Positions 1 to 8,803 of a stretch of 64,000 nt of DNA are shown here, in pieces. Source of the DNA: Sphingobium sp. (GTDB lineage Bacteria; Pseudomonadota; Alphaproteobacteria; Sphingomonadales; Sphingomonadaceae); NCBI GenBank assembly GCA_017744605.1, contig JAGIAZ010000001.1:248001-312000 (forward strand), given 5' to 3'. Position 1 is the stretch's first letter. Each line of letters begins with the position of its first letter. The translations under genes and the position numbers were made by a program. The notes under the pieces were generated by a model, which saw only the letters and a program-made list of their open reading frames with translations, had not been told where the DNA came from and ran no database searches.

Positions 1-1
1 C

Positions 2-2212
2 ATTGCCGGCGTCATCAACATCATCCTCAAGAGCGACACGTCAGGCGGCAAGGTCACCGGCAGTGTCGGCCAATATTATGATGGCGAAGGCACGACCTAC
101 AGCGCCAGCACCAATTTCGGTCTCTCCATCGGAGACTCGGGCTATCTCGACATCAGCCTGTTCCACCGCCGCAACGAGGTCACCACGCTCGGCGAGGGCC
201 AGATTACGGTCAAAAACTACAACGGCACGGTAAACTCCGGTACGCCTGCCGGATTCCAGTCGATCTACAATGCGCTCGTCAGCAACAATGGCACGTCCCA
301 CATCAACGGGGGCCAGCCGAAGTCGATGCTGAACATCGGCTTCTACAATTTCGGCTATGATTTCGGGGGCGTCGAACTCTATTCGTTCGGCGACGTGTCC
401 TACCGCCATGGCGATGCGCTCCAAGGCTATCGCGTTCCGAGCCGCGTCTGCACCTCCGGGTCAAGTTACAAGGACCCGATCACGAACGTCGCGCTGCCGA
501 CCGACCCGGCCTATTGCTATGGACCGACCGTCGCTTCGGGCATGATCCCGCACATCGAAGTGAAACAGCAGGAATTCCAGGTCACCAACGGCGTCAAGGG
601 TGATCTTGGCGGCTTCAACTGGGATCTCGCCGTCAGCTATTCGGAAGACCTCGCAAAGGTCTATACGACAAAGTCGCTCAACGCCTCGATGTGGCAGAAC
701 AGCTTCTTCAACGCCTATAGCGCCGCCCGTAGAGCCGGCGCCACTCAGACGGCGGCCGCCGTTGCGGGACAGGCCGGCGCCTTCTCGCCGACCGACTTCT
801 ATGACGGCCAGTTCCTGTTCACCCAGTTCACGACGACGCTTGATCTGCGTAAGGAAATCGAAGTCGGCCTGTCGGACCCGCTCACCCTCGCGCTCGGCGG
901 CGAATATCGCAAGGAAACCTATCAGATCGGCGCGGGCGACGCCGGCTCGACATATATCGAAGGCGGCCAGGCCTTTCCCGGTTATGCAAAGAGCGACGCG
1001 GGCTCGATAGGGCGCACCGCAAAGGCTGTCTACGCGGATATCATCGTCAAGCCGGTCGCCGACTGGAGCGTCGACCTGGCCGGGCGTTACGAAAATTATA
1101 GCGACTTCGGCGACACCTTCATCGGCAAGTTGACCAGCCGCTATGACATCACTGATACCATCGCCGTCCGCGGCACGGTGAGCACCGGCTTCCGCGCGCC
1201 CTCCCTGCCTGAATCGGGCTATTCGGCGACCAGCGTTGCGCCGACATCGGCGACCATCCAACTGGCGCCAAGCTCGCCAGGGGCGACCAGCGCCGGCTTC
1301 GGCGCGCTCAAGCCCGAAAAGTCGACCAACTTCTCGGCAGGTTTCGTGGTGCGACCGATGCCGCGCATGATCGTCACGCTCGACGGCTATTATATCAAGA
1401 TCAAGGACCGCATCGTGTCTTCCGGCAACATCACGGGGCAGAACGCGCAGCCCTTTCCCACGCCCGGCACGCCCGTCCTGACGCCGTTGATCAATGGGCT
1501 GACGCCTTACCAGCTCGTGCTGAACGCCATCGCCGCCAGCGGAAAGCAGCTCGATCCCACCGTGCTGCAATCCGGCGGCCTCAGCATCCAGACCTTCACC
1601 AACGGGATCGATACCGAGACCTGGGGCCTGGAATTCTCGGCGCGTTACCCGATCACGACGAGCTTCGGCAAATTCGATCTGACCTTCAACGCGAACTACA
1701 ACAAGACGAAGGTGACCGATAACCGCCTTGGCACCCTGTTCAACATCCAGGCCCAGGCGATCATCGAGAAATCCAGCCCCACGTTCAAGAGTGTGGCCGG
1801 CATCAACTTCACCAAGGGCCCGTTCAACGCAAATCTACGCGCGACCTACTACAGCAAGACCACCTCGCTCGTGCAGCCCAATGCCTTCTCGACGACGCCG
1901 CGGCCGATCGGCAGCGCGACGAACGGCTATTACCGGGCAGTCGTGGACCCTGCCGTGATCTTCGATCTCGAGTTGGGCTACGACATCACCAAGTGGATCA
2001 ACCTCTCGGTCGGCGCCAACAACCTGCTGAACAAGATCCCGGAGGTCCCGCCGCTGGTCGCCGACTATAATGCCGCCAACCCTGCGGCCGGATGGCAGGC
2101 CGGGCGTTCGCCCTACATCAATGGCCAGGGCAGTCTCGGAGCGCCCTACACATTCGGCCCCTACGGTACGAAGGGCGGCTATTATTATGCTCGCCTCGCC
2201 CTCAAATTCTGA
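2..2212 (+). CDS. TonB-dependent receptor, C-terminal part (5' end outside window)
   Basis: The reading frame is open from base 2, so the ORF-track start at 326 is internal; 736 codons are present. The first residues, IAGVINIIL, match the end of the plug domain, and the rest is a beta-barrel pattern of alternating aromatic strands (RGTVSTGFRAPSLPE is the classic late-barrel TonB receptor motif). The chain ends in YYYARLALKF with a terminal phenylalanine, as expected for insertion by the Bam machinery. Such receptors import a ligand through the outer membrane using TonB energy; the ligand cannot be read from the sequence. It lies just upstream of a secreted RidA gene and a set of periplasmic oxidoreductases, so a substrate-uptake role for that pathway is plausible (inference). 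Confidence 0.95.
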   Translation: MAGVINIILKSDTSGGKVTGSVGQYYDGEGTTYSASTNFGLSIGDSGYLDISLFHRRNEVTTLGEGQITVKNYNGTVNSGTPAGFQSIYNALVSNNGTSHINGGQPKSMLNIGFYNFGYDFGGVELYSFGDVSYRHGDALQGYRVPSRVCTSGSSYKDPITNVALPTDPAYCYGPTVASGMIPHIEVKQQEFQVTNGVKGDLGGFNWDLAVSYSEDLAKVYTTKSLNASMWQNSFFNAYSAARRAGATQTAAAVAGQAGAFSPTDFYDGQFLFTQFTTTLDLRKEIEVGLSDPLTLALGGEYRKETYQIGAGDAGSTYIEGGQAFPGYAKSDAGSIGRTAKAVYADIIVKPVADWSVDLAGRYENYSDFGDTFIGKLTSRYDITDTIAVRGTVSTGFRAPSLPESGYSATSVAPTSATIQLAPSSPGATSAGFGALKPEKSTNFSAGFVVRPMPRMIVTLDGYYIKIKDRIVSSGNITGQNAQPFPTPGTPVLTPLINGLTPYQLVLNAIAASGKQLDPTVLQSGGLSIQTFTNGIDTETWGLEFSARYPITTSFGKFDLTFNANYNKTKVTDNRLGTLFNIQAQAIIEKSSPTFKSVAGINFTKGPFNANLRATYYSKTTSLVQPNAFSTTPRPIGSATNGYYRAVVDPAVIFDLELGYDITKWINLSVGANNLLNKIPEVPPLVADYNAANPAAGWQAGRSPYINGQGSLGAPYTFGPYGTKGGYYYARLALKF

Positions 2213-2218
2213 CGATTT

Positions 2219-2246
2219 CGAAGCGGCCGGTTCGCCGGCCGCTTCG
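2219..2246 (+). terminator. Perfect 12-bp stem-loop between receptor and ridA
   Basis: A 12-base stem closed by a TTCG tetraloop starts 7 bases after the receptor stop codon. No T-tract follows, so it may be an mRNA-stabilising 3' end or a leaky terminator rather than a full intrinsic terminator. The downstream ridA is on the same strand only 31 bases further on. Confidence 0.6.
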
Positions 2247-2277
2247 CCGCAAACCAGTCCAGCGAGGAGCAGGATCC

Positions 2278-2778
2278 ATGACCTTGAAGCCGATCACCGC
2301 CATTGCGGCCGCCGCCATTCTGGCATTTCCCTCCCAGGCCGCCACGCCGGCAAAGCCCAAGCCGGCCATCACGCGCGTTGTCGGAAGCCCGACCGCCATC
2401 ATCTCCAGTTCCGTCGACATTCCCGCGGGCAGCCGGATCGTCATGCTCTCGGGAAGCACCGCCTCGCCGATCGACCCGGCCAAGCCGGATGAGTTCGGCG
2501 ATACGGCGACGCAGACCAGGAGCATCCTCACGAAGATGAAGGCGACGCTCGAAGGCATGGGCCTGGGCATGGGCGACATCGTGAAGATGAACGTCTTTCT
2601 CGTTGCGCCGACGCCCGGTGGCCGCATGGACTCGGCCGGCATGAACGACGTGTTCAAGACCTTCTTCGGGACCAGCGAGCAGCCCAATCGCCCGGCGCGA
2701 TCGACCGTCCAGGTCGCCGCGCTCGGCCGACCGACAATCCTTGTCGAGATCGAGGCGATGGTCGCCAAGGCGCCCTGA
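2278..2778 (+). CDS. Secreted RidA (YjgF/UK114) family protein
   Basis: RidA proteins hydrolyse reactive enamine/imine intermediates. This protein has 166 residues, longer than the usual cytosolic form of about 130, because it starts with a signal peptide (MTLKPITAIAAAAILAFPSQ, cleavage near AA-TP). The active-site arginine context PARSTVQVAAL and the C-terminal VEIEAMVA match the family. I chose ATG 2278 because the signal peptide begins there and GAGGAGC precedes it; the track ORF at 2092 runs back through the receptor gene. Export fits a role on periplasmic imines made by the nearby amine oxidase and dehydrogenase (inference). Family assignment is firm; physiological substrate unknown. Confidence 0.9.
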   Translation: MTLKPITAIAAAAILAFPSQAATPAKPKPAITRVVGSPTAIISSSVDIPAGSRIVMLSGSTASPIDPAKPDEFGDTATQTRSILTKMKATLEGMGLGMGDIVKMNVFLVAPTPGGRMDSAGMNDVFKTFFGTSEQPNRPARSTVQVAALGRPTILVEIEAMVAKAP

Positions 2779-2823
2779 GGGCAGCACCCTCCCCCGGCCC
2801 CACCGACGCCGACCGCGCTCAAA

Positions 2824-2861
2824 TAAGAAAGGCGCGCCCTCCCGCTTGGAAGAGCGCGCCC
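2824..2861 (-). terminator. Intrinsic terminator of the urcA-family gene
   Basis: On the minus strand a GC-rich stem (GGCGCGC paired with GCGCGCC, extended by G-U pairs around an AAGC loop) is followed by TTTCTTATTT. It sits about 20 bases after the UrcA stop codon and is correctly oriented for that gene. Confidence 0.7.
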
Positions 2862-2881
2862 TTGAACCGGAAGCGATCAGA

Positions 2882-3193
2882 TCAGTCGACGTTCGCCATG
2901 CGCGAATCCGACTTGCCGCTCAGCTGCGCGATGCGCACTTCGGTGACTTGGGCCATCGACTTGCGGCAGGCGAAATCGGGCGACATGTCGGCGCCGATGC
3001 GGTCGCCGGGATTGCAGGTCGCTTCGGCCGCCTTGGCGACGCGCGCGCGGAACTTGGCAACGCTAGCGGGATCGCTGAAATCGACGCCGGCGGTCGAAAC
3101 GCGAACGGCGACATTTTCGCGAGACTTGGCATAGGCGCCGGTCGAACCGGCGACCAGGGCAGCGGCGATGATCGCGGCGCTGACAATCTTCAT
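2882..3193 (-). CDS. UrcA family protein
   Basis: This is a 103-residue protein with an N-terminal signal peptide (MKIVSAAIIAAALVAGSTGA, cleavage near YAK) and the small exported domain typical of UrcA proteins, including two conserved cysteines (ATCNPG and ACRKSM) likely to form a disulfide. UrcA proteins are common in sphingomonads and Caulobacter relatives; their function is not known. The gene is monocistronic, transcribed toward ridA, and has its own terminator. Start chosen at the signal-peptide methionine. Confidence 0.85.
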   Translation of the reverse strand: MKIVSAAIIAAALVAGSTGAYAKSRENVAVRVSTAGVDFSDPASVAKFRARVAKAAEATCNPGDRIGADMSPDFACRKSMAQVTEVRIAQLSGKSDSRMANVD

Positions 3194-3741
3194 GTGGCTT
3201 CTCCTAGAAACTTGATTTCGGATTTGAGTGGTTCCGGTCCTGACATCGGTTTTATGTCCCGATCGTCTGGACCAGACGTGTCAGCGTTCTCATCCGCGCT
3301 TGGCGGCGCACTTAGGCACGGCCAGGCTTATCCACAAGCCGAAATCGTCGCTGCACCGCAGAAAACAGCCATTTTTCGATGCTGCGACACAGCGTGATAA
3401 ATTTGCATCTGGCCTTGAATCGCGCCTCGTCAAAGGTTGGCGATCGGCATCTCCGATCACTTCAACCGACTGGAATGACGGGCCTTCTCCCAGCCCTCTT
3501 GCCGCCAACCCTTGGCGGTGCGGATTCGGCACGCTGCTCCAGAAAACCGCACGTCCTGCGGCAGATTTACGGAGAGATAGCTGCGGCCCGACAAGGAAAT
3601 CGGCCTGGCGACGCCGTCCGGGCGCACCGCCGTCATGTCCTTCGAACCGGTGGCTCCGCGTCAATGCGCTGTTTGACGTATTCCCTCGCAATGCCTCGCG
3701 ACGCTGAAATCGCCCGTATTCGGGCCGGATTCGGAGTAGCT
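3194..3741. other. 548-bp gene-poor stretch upstream of the dehydrogenase genes
   Basis: Several overlapping ORFs exist here on both strands (for example 3228-3707 and 3290-3691), but they have arginine/serine-rich composition, no recognisable domain and mutual overlap, and look spurious. The stretch must carry promoters for the divergent urcA and dehydrogenase genes; I could not pick a convincing -35/-10 pair. Confidence 0.4.
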
Positions 3742-4371
3742 ATGGCAGAACAAATTCCTTCGCGTCGCCAGTTCCTGACCGCGGTCGGCAACCTCGCCAG
3801 CGTGGCGTGGATCACGCTCAACTGGCCGCAGATCGCGGCAGCGGCCGAACAAGCGGATCATGTCGGGCATAATATGGACATGTCGCCGGGGCCGACGACG
3901 ATCAAGACACTGACGGCCGCCGAAGCGGCCGAGGTCGACGCCATTTCGAACCTGATCGTACCCGGTGGCGAAACGCCCGGCGCGCGTGACGCCAAGGTCA
4001 TCTACTTCATCGACAATGCGCTCGGCAGTTTCTTCGCGGCGCAGCTGCCGGCCTTCCGCAAGGGGCTGGCGGATTTCCAGGCGTCCTACGCCAAGCGGCT
4101 GGGCAGCGGGAAGCCTTTCTCCGCCGCGAGCGAGCCAGTGCAGATCGCCTGGCTGCGCGAGGTCGAGGAGACGCCCTTCTTCCTCGCTGTCAGACGCCTG
4201 ACCATCGTCGGCCTCATCGCCTTGCCCAAATATGGCGGCAATTACGACAATCTGGGCTGGAAGCTGCTGGGCGTGGAGGACAACCACGTCTGGGCGCCGC
4301 CCTTTGGCTATTACGACCAGGATTATGCGGGGTTCGAACCCTATCCCGGCACCAAGCCCTACATGGCCTGA
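3742..4371 (+). CDS. Gluconate 2-dehydrogenase subunit 3 family protein, Tat-exported
   Basis: The 209-residue protein begins with a twin-arginine signal (SRRQFLTAVGNLASVAW) and continues with the subunit-3 fold characteristic of gluconate/fructose dehydrogenases. In those enzymes the small subunit carries the Tat signal and co-exports the signal-less flavoprotein; the GMC protein encoded 13 bases downstream indeed lacks a signal. The ORF-track start at 3379 is 121 codons too early; ATG 3742 places the Tat motif at the N-terminus and has GGAGTAGC before it. A cytochrome subunit is not in this operon, but a c-type cytochrome lies on the opposite strand 0.2 kb past the flavoprotein. Confidence 0.88.
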   Translation: MAEQIPSRRQFLTAVGNLASVAWITLNWPQIAAAAEQADHVGHNMDMSPGPTTIKTLTAAEAAEVDAISNLIVPGGETPGARDAKVIYFIDNALGSFFAAQLPAFRKGLADFQASYAKRLGSGKPFSAASEPVQIAWLREVEETPFFLAVRRLTIVGLIALPKYGGNYDNLGWKLLGVEDNHVWAPPFGYYDQDYAGFEPYPGTKPYMA

Positions 4372-4384
4372 CGGAGCGCACCCC

Positions 4385-6034
4385 ATGCCCAGCAAGACAT
4401 ACAAGACCAGCGAAACAGTCGATTTCATCGTCGTCGGTTCCGGCGCCGCGGGCGGTATCATGGCGCGGGAGCTGGCGCGCGCCGGCAATAGTGTCGTCGT
4501 GATGGAGCAGGGTCCGCGCATGGAGCCGGGCGACTTCGAACATGACGAACTGAAATACCGCCAGCTCTCGGGCATCACCAACAATCCGGCAACCAATCCG
4601 CAGAGCTTCCGCCGCGACCCCAGCCAGAAGGCCGAGCGCGTCGCCGGCCGCAACCCGCTGACCTATGCACGCATCGTCGGCGGCAGCAGCGCGCACTTCA
4701 ACGCCAATTTCTGGCGCCTGCATGAGATCGATTTCATCGAGGGCAGCCGGCTTGGTTCCATCGAAGGCGCGAGCCTCGTCGACTGGCCGATCACTTATGC
4801 CGAGCTCGAGCCCTATTACACCAAGGTGGAATGGGAAGTCGGCGTCTCGGGGCTCGCGGGCTCCAGCCCGTTCGACCCATGGCGCAGCAAGCCCTATCCG
4901 ATGCCGCCACTGCCGGTGAAGGCATCGGGCGTATTGTTCGAGCGCGGCGGGCGCAAGCTCGGCCTGCACCCCTATCCCGCGCCGATGGCGATCAACTCGA
5001 TCTTCTACAAGAACCGTCCGGCCTGCGCGCAATGCGGTCTCTGCGGCGGATTCGGATGCGAGGTCATGGCCAAGTCCTCGTCGGTGTGGACCGTCATCCC
5101 CGAGGCCGAAGCGACCGGGCGCTGCGAAGTGCGCTCTGAGAGCTATGTGTTCCGGATCGGCATGAGCAGGCAGGGCCGCGCGACCGGCGTCCATTATTTC
5201 GACCGCGACCGGAAGGAACAGTTCCAGAAAGCGCGCGCCGTGGTGGTCTGCGCCAACGGCTCGGAGACGCCGAAGTTGCTGCTCAACTCGGCCACCAACG
5301 GCTTCGAGCAGGGCCTGGCGAACAGCAGCGGCGCAGTGGGGCGCTATCTCATGTTCAACAAGGGCGGCGGCGCGGCGGCCCGGTTCGAACATCCGCTCAA
5401 CGAATATAAGGGCGCCAACGTCACGCGCGTCATCCACGATTATTACGACAGTGACCCGAAGCGCGGCTTCTATGGCGGCGGCGGCTTCGACGCGCGCTCC
5501 GGCGGGCCGCTGACCTGGGGCCAGAATGTGCCCGAAGGGACGCCGACCTGGGGCCCGGGGTTCAAGGAATATCTGGAATCTTACACCTACTGGATGAGTT
5601 GCTCAGGCCATGGCACGTCACTGGCGCAGGAGAATAACCGCGTCGACATCGACCCCGAGTTGAAGGACGATTGGGGCATTCCGGCGATGCGCGTCACCTA
5701 CAAGGACCATCCGGACGACATGAAGCATGCCGCCTGGCAAGTGCAGCGCGCGGTCGAGATCATGGACGCGGCGGGCGCCAAGGAGATCGTGCCCGGCGAT
5801 GTCGATGCGGCCAGCGGCGGCGTGCACCTGCTCGGCACATGCCGCATGGGCAACGATCCCAAGACCTCGGTGATCGACAAATATCACCGCACGCACGACG
5901 TGAAGAACCTGTTCCTCTGCGACGGGTCGAGCATGGTGACATCCGGCCGCGGCCAGCCCACGCAGACGATCGAGGCGCTGGCCTTCCGCGCCGGCGACTT
6001 CATCGCCAAATTCGCCCGCGCCAACGAGATATAG
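4385..6034 (+). CDS. GMC-family FAD oxidoreductase (gluconate-dehydrogenase-type large subunit)
   Basis: The 549-residue flavoprotein has the N-terminal FAD Rossmann motif VVGSGAAGG at about residue 17, a central cysteine cluster CAQCGLCGGFGCE typical of the gluconate/sorbitol dehydrogenase branch, and the C-terminal catalytic histidine region HLLGTCRMG. The following family motif is normally NPT; here it reads GQPTQTIEAL, so a glutamine replaces the usual asparagine, which is odd enough to check. It would oxidise an alcohol or sugar group in the periplasm and pass electrons to a cytochrome. Start ATG 4385 was chosen over 4232 because it follows the subunit-3 stop and gives the standard N-terminus. 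Confidence 0.92.
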   Translation: MPSKTYKTSETVDFIVVGSGAAGGIMARELARAGNSVVVMEQGPRMEPGDFEHDELKYRQLSGITNNPATNPQSFRRDPSQKAERVAGRNPLTYARIVGGSSAHFNANFWRLHEIDFIEGSRLGSIEGASLVDWPITYAELEPYYTKVEWEVGVSGLAGSSPFDPWRSKPYPMPPLPVKASGVLFERGGRKLGLHPYPAPMAINSIFYKNRPACAQCGLCGGFGCEVMAKSSSVWTVIPEAEATGRCEVRSESYVFRIGMSRQGRATGVHYFDRDRKEQFQKARAVVVCANGSETPKLLLNSATNGFEQGLANSSGAVGRYLMFNKGGGAAARFEHPLNEYKGANVTRVIHDYYDSDPKRGFYGGGGFDARSGGPLTWGQNVPEGTPTWGPGFKEYLESYTYWMSCSGHGTSLAQENNRVDIDPELKDDWGIPAMRVTYKDHPDDMKHAAWQVQRAVEIMDAAGAKEIVPGDVDAASGGVHLLGTCRMGNDPKTSVIDKYHRTHDVKNLFLCDGSSMVTSGRGQPTQTIEALAFRAGDFIAKFARANEI

Positions 6035-6258
6035 GGCGGTAGACAGCCGCCCCAGGGCGGCATCAAGATCGAGAGCAATGACGACAGGCCCCGGCTCCTG
6101 CTCATGCGGCAGGCCCCGGGGTCCGCCATTCCCCTCAAGACGCCGGCCTTGCGAAGCCCTCCCCCATATTGCGGTATCGAAAAAAGCCAGCGCCGCACCG
6201 GAATATCCGGGCGGCGCATGTGAATTATAGCAGCTGCAATGCGGGAGACGTTTGTCGG

Positions 6259-6687
6259 TCAGCGCACCCCCTTCACGTCCGCCTCGCTCACGGCATCCTT
6301 ATACTTGTTGCCGAAATTCGTGCGGAGGTAGTTGGTGACGTCCGCAACCTGTTTGTCGGTCATCATGTCGCCAATGGCGGGCATTCCGTTCAGCCCATGC
6401 AGGATGACATAGACGGGGTAGGTGGAAGCCTTCAGCTTCTGGTTGGCTGCGAGCGCCGGATAATGGCCGGCACCCTCCGCCCCCTTTGCGTCCGGCATGT
6501 GGCATGCCGCGCAAACCCGCCGAAAGAGCGCTTCTCCCGTCGGTTCGCCGAATGTCGAGCGCGCTACGAACGCGCCGTCCGCGACGTCATCGGGGCTTGA
6601 AGCGACTTTCGTCTGCGCGTCTGTCGAAGCCGGAATGCAACCCAGGCTCATTCCCGCCATGGCGAGAGCCAATGCGTGTATCTTCAT
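6259..6687 (-). CDS. Class I c-type cytochrome, exported
   Basis: This 142-residue protein has a signal sequence (MKIHALALAMAGMSLGC, possibly a lipoprotein signal although the lipobox is imperfect), one haem-binding CAACH motif about 70 residues in, and a C-terminal methionine-bearing helix (MMTDKQVADVTNYLR) supplying the distal ligand. Its ATG lies 4 bases after the stop codon of the flavin amine oxidase, so the two are one operon. The cytochrome is the natural electron acceptor for that oxidase, and could also serve the convergent GMC dehydrogenase (inference). The ORF-track start at 6783 lies inside the oxidase gene and is rejected. Confidence 0.9.
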   Translation of the reverse strand: MKIHALALAMAGMSLGCIPASTDAQTKVASSPDDVADGAFVARSTFGEPTGEALFRRVCAACHMPDAKGAEGAGHYPALAANQKLKASTYPVYVILHGLNGMPAIGDMMTDKQVADVTNYLRTNFGNKYKDAVSEADVKGVR

Positions 6688-6691
6688 GATC

Positions 6692-8302
6692 TTAACTCGC
6701 CAGCACATGTTGATGGAGCCGCGTGATTGCGTCGATCGCCGAGGTAATGCCGCCTTCCTGCCAGCCCCCGTAATAGGAGGCATGTTCGCCCGCGAGCATG
6801 ATGCGGCCGTCCATGGCGCAGAGGTTCTTATAGTGGCTCGCCCGGGTCTCCTCGTTCCATTGCCCGAAGCAACCCAGCACCCAGGGCACGCGGTGCCATC
6901 CGACGGAAATGCCGTTCATATATTCGGCCCTGTATTGCGGATGCATCTGCGAGCCCCAATCGAGCACGCGCGCGATCCGGTCTTCCGGCGACATGGCCGT
7001 CAGTTCGTAGCCCGCGGTACCGCCCGTATAGGCCCCCAGGAGAACGCCGGGTCCGGTCGCGCCATAATTGCTGCTGGGATAGCTGATCTGACTGTTCGGC
7101 AGATCCGTGTAGCTGATCCCGCCATAGATCTTGTCGTCCTGCTCCCAGAACCGCCGCTTGAATTCGAGGCCGACCTTCACGCTGGTGGAGTAAGGCACCG
7201 CCCGAATGGCGGCGGCGAGGTCCGGGCCGACATTCATTTCGATTTGCGCGAGGATCGGCAGCGGGATTGTGCAAATACAGTAGTTTGCGCTCGCAGTCCC
7301 TTTCGCCCCCGTCTTGGTGTCGACATAGTTGACGGTGACGCCGGCATCGCTCTGCTTGATGGTTGTCACCTTGCTGTTCAGGCGCACCAGGTGGCCGACG
7401 GCCTTCTCGAACCCCTTCGCGACCATGCCCATGCCGCCCACCGGCTGGAATATGGTGGATTCATGATCCCACGACAGGTTGCCGCCCAGCTGCCGCCACA
7501 TGCCGGAGCGAAGCACGGTTTCGACCGACATGGGGTCGGACGGAATGGGCTCGGCGGACAGGCCGCCGCCGGGTTCCTTGTCCCAGCCGCGACGATTGCT
7601 GGATTCGCGTCCCTTCACATAACGGAAATTCTTGTCGAGCCCGCCCCAGCTCCGCAGGGATTCGAGCAGGAGTTCGCCATCTTCCTTGGAGACCGCATCG
7701 TCGAGCGCGCCCTTCTTGACCGATTTGGACAGAAGCTCGCCGACATAGCCGTAATAGTCCGCCTGGACATGCCTGAAACGCTGCGGTTTTCCGCCGAATT
7801 TCTTGGTGTCGTGAATATAGGCGTTGTAGTTCACCTGCATGAACGGCTCGAGAGCGACGCCAAGCTCATGGCAGTAATGGATGAGCCCGTGATGATGCCA
7901 CGGAATGCGCCACGGCCCTGGATTGATGTAATTTCCGGGGGCGAACTGGCAGTGCTGCGTGGCGCCACCCAGTTCGGTATAGCTGTCCCCGCCGCGAAGC
8001 GTCCAGGACCGGCCGCCCACGCGATCATTATATTCCAGCACCTGGACATTGTAGCCGGCGCGGCTGAGTTCGAGCGCGGCCGTCATGCCTGCAACGCCAG
8101 CGCCGAGGATGAGAACCGATTGCCCCTTGGGGGCGCCTTCCAGCTTGATCGGCCCCTTGAACGTCGAGGCCTGTGCCTGGCCAAGGCTGTTCATGGCCAT
8201 GTACATCGCCGTCGCGCCGGCCGTTCGGCCGATCATCGCCAGCAGGTCGCGCTTGCTCATCGTCGAGCGATTGTCTTCATCCATGCCCCACCCCGTTGTC
8301 AC
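6692..8302 (-). CDS. Flavin monoamine oxidase family protein
   Basis: This 536-residue FAD protein has the dinucleotide motif LGAGVAGMTAALELSRAG near residue 67, the following RVGGRSWT motif, and the C-terminal FAD-binding AGEHASYYGGWQEGGI segment found in monoamine oxidases. The N-terminus (SKRDLLAMIGRTAGATA) resembles a degenerate Tat or Sec signal, so export is likely but not certain. Family members oxidise amines to imines. Being followed at 4 bases by a cytochrome c gene suggests a dehydrogenase that uses cytochrome rather than oxygen, as established for the NicA2/CycN pair. Start: GTG 8302 has GAGCGAGG nearby; ATG 8284 (MDEDNRS) is an alternative. Confidence 0.88.
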   Translation of the reverse strand: MTTGWGMDEDNRSTMSKRDLLAMIGRTAGATAMYMAMNSLGQAQASTFKGPIKLEGAPKGQSVLILGAGVAGMTAALELSRAGYNVQVLEYNDRVGGRSWTLRGGDSYTELGGATQHCQFAPGNYINPGPWRIPWHHHGLIHYCHELGVALEPFMQVNYNAYIHDTKKFGGKPQRFRHVQADYYGYVGELLSKSVKKGALDDAVSKEDGELLLESLRSWGGLDKNFRYVKGRESSNRRGWDKEPGGGLSAEPIPSDPMSVETVLRSGMWRQLGGNLSWDHESTIFQPVGGMGMVAKGFEKAVGHLVRLNSKVTTIKQSDAGVTVNYVDTKTGAKGTASANYCICTIPLPILAQIEMNVGPDLAAAIRAVPYSTSVKVGLEFKRRFWEQDDKIYGGISYTDLPNSQISYPSSNYGATGPGVLLGAYTGGTAGYELTAMSPEDRIARVLDWGSQMHPQYRAEYMNGISVGWHRVPWVLGCFGQWNEETRASHYKNLCAMDGRIMLAGEHASYYGGWQEGGITSAIDAITRLHQHVLAS

Positions 8303-8419
8303 GATGTGCGGCCTCGCTCAGCCTGGACGGCACGTCCGGTCGAAGGACGATTCGCCGGTCAATCCGAGCAGAGGGTTTGTCCGCATGGCCAGCTTATCGG
8401 GCCGGGCAGGCAATCTATT

Positions 8420-8439
8420 AATACGTCGTTTTGCGTATT
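8420..8439. promoter_or_regulatory. Inverted repeat upstream of the amine oxidase
   Basis: AATACG and CGTATT flank an 8-base spacer, about 120 bases upstream of the oxidase start in an otherwise GC-rich region. This is a plausible operator for the oxidase-cytochrome operon; no regulator gene is adjacent. Confidence 0.35.
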
Positions 8440-8501
8440 TCGGTGGGATGCGAGACGTGAGCGAATTGGAATCCGCTTCAAGCGCATGACCTGGGGGCTG
8501 C

Positions 8502-8553
8502 GGGAAGCAGCGTCAGAAACCAGCGGTGGGAAGCAGCGTCAGAAACCAGCGGT
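8502..8553. repeat. Exact tandem duplication of 26 bp
   Basis: Two directly adjacent, identical 26-base units (each beginning GGGAAGCAGCGTCAGAAACC) sit just outside the candidate att site. It may be a scar of integration or excision. Confidence 0.85.
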
Positions 8554-8564
8554 CAATTTGGAAA

Positions 8565-8588
8565 TGGTGGAGCCGAGGGGGATCGTAC
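8565..8588 (-). other. Candidate att site: 3' end of a tRNA-Ala
   Basis: Read on the minus strand the sequence ends CGGCTCCACCA, with a T-arm that differs from the canonical loop at one base before homology stops. The acceptor half CGGCTCC would pair with GGGGCCG and gives the G3:U70 pair diagnostic of tRNA-Ala. Nothing tRNA-like continues into the element. An integrase gene starts about 215 bases away, as expected for an att site at the integrase end of an ICE. Confidence 0.65.
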
Positions 8589-8719
8589 TGGCATATTTTA
8601 TCCCTTTTGAATCCATGGAGATCGTTGCCATAACCACGTGTTTTTGCTATAGTTTTGTATAGAGAAACGTTCCAGAGCGTTCAATTCCGTTTCAATATGT
8701 TCCGCGTTATCCGCGCAAA

Positions 8720-8752
8720 AATTAGGACGGGAATTAGGACGCAAATCAGGAG
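8720..8752. repeat. Three short direct repeats between att and integrase
   Basis: AATTAGGACG occurs at 8720 and 8732, and the related AAATCAGGAG at 8743, with a spacing of about 12 bases. Their position between att and int fits arm-type integrase or excisionase binding sites, or an operator for int. Confidence 0.45.
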
Positions 8753-8803
8753 CGGACGGTAGGCTTTGCCCAGACGTTGGGCAGACAGATGAGAGCGAAA
8801 ACG

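Noticed and set aside
461-1570. 369-residue ORF opposite the TonB receptor gene
   Set aside because: It is the antisense shadow of a well-supported receptor gene; no domain and no ribosome-binding site.
6497-8662. 721-residue plus-strand ORF across the amine oxidase
   Set aside because: It is antisense to the amine oxidase and cytochrome genes, which have catalytic motifs; its composition follows from GC-rich antisense codons.
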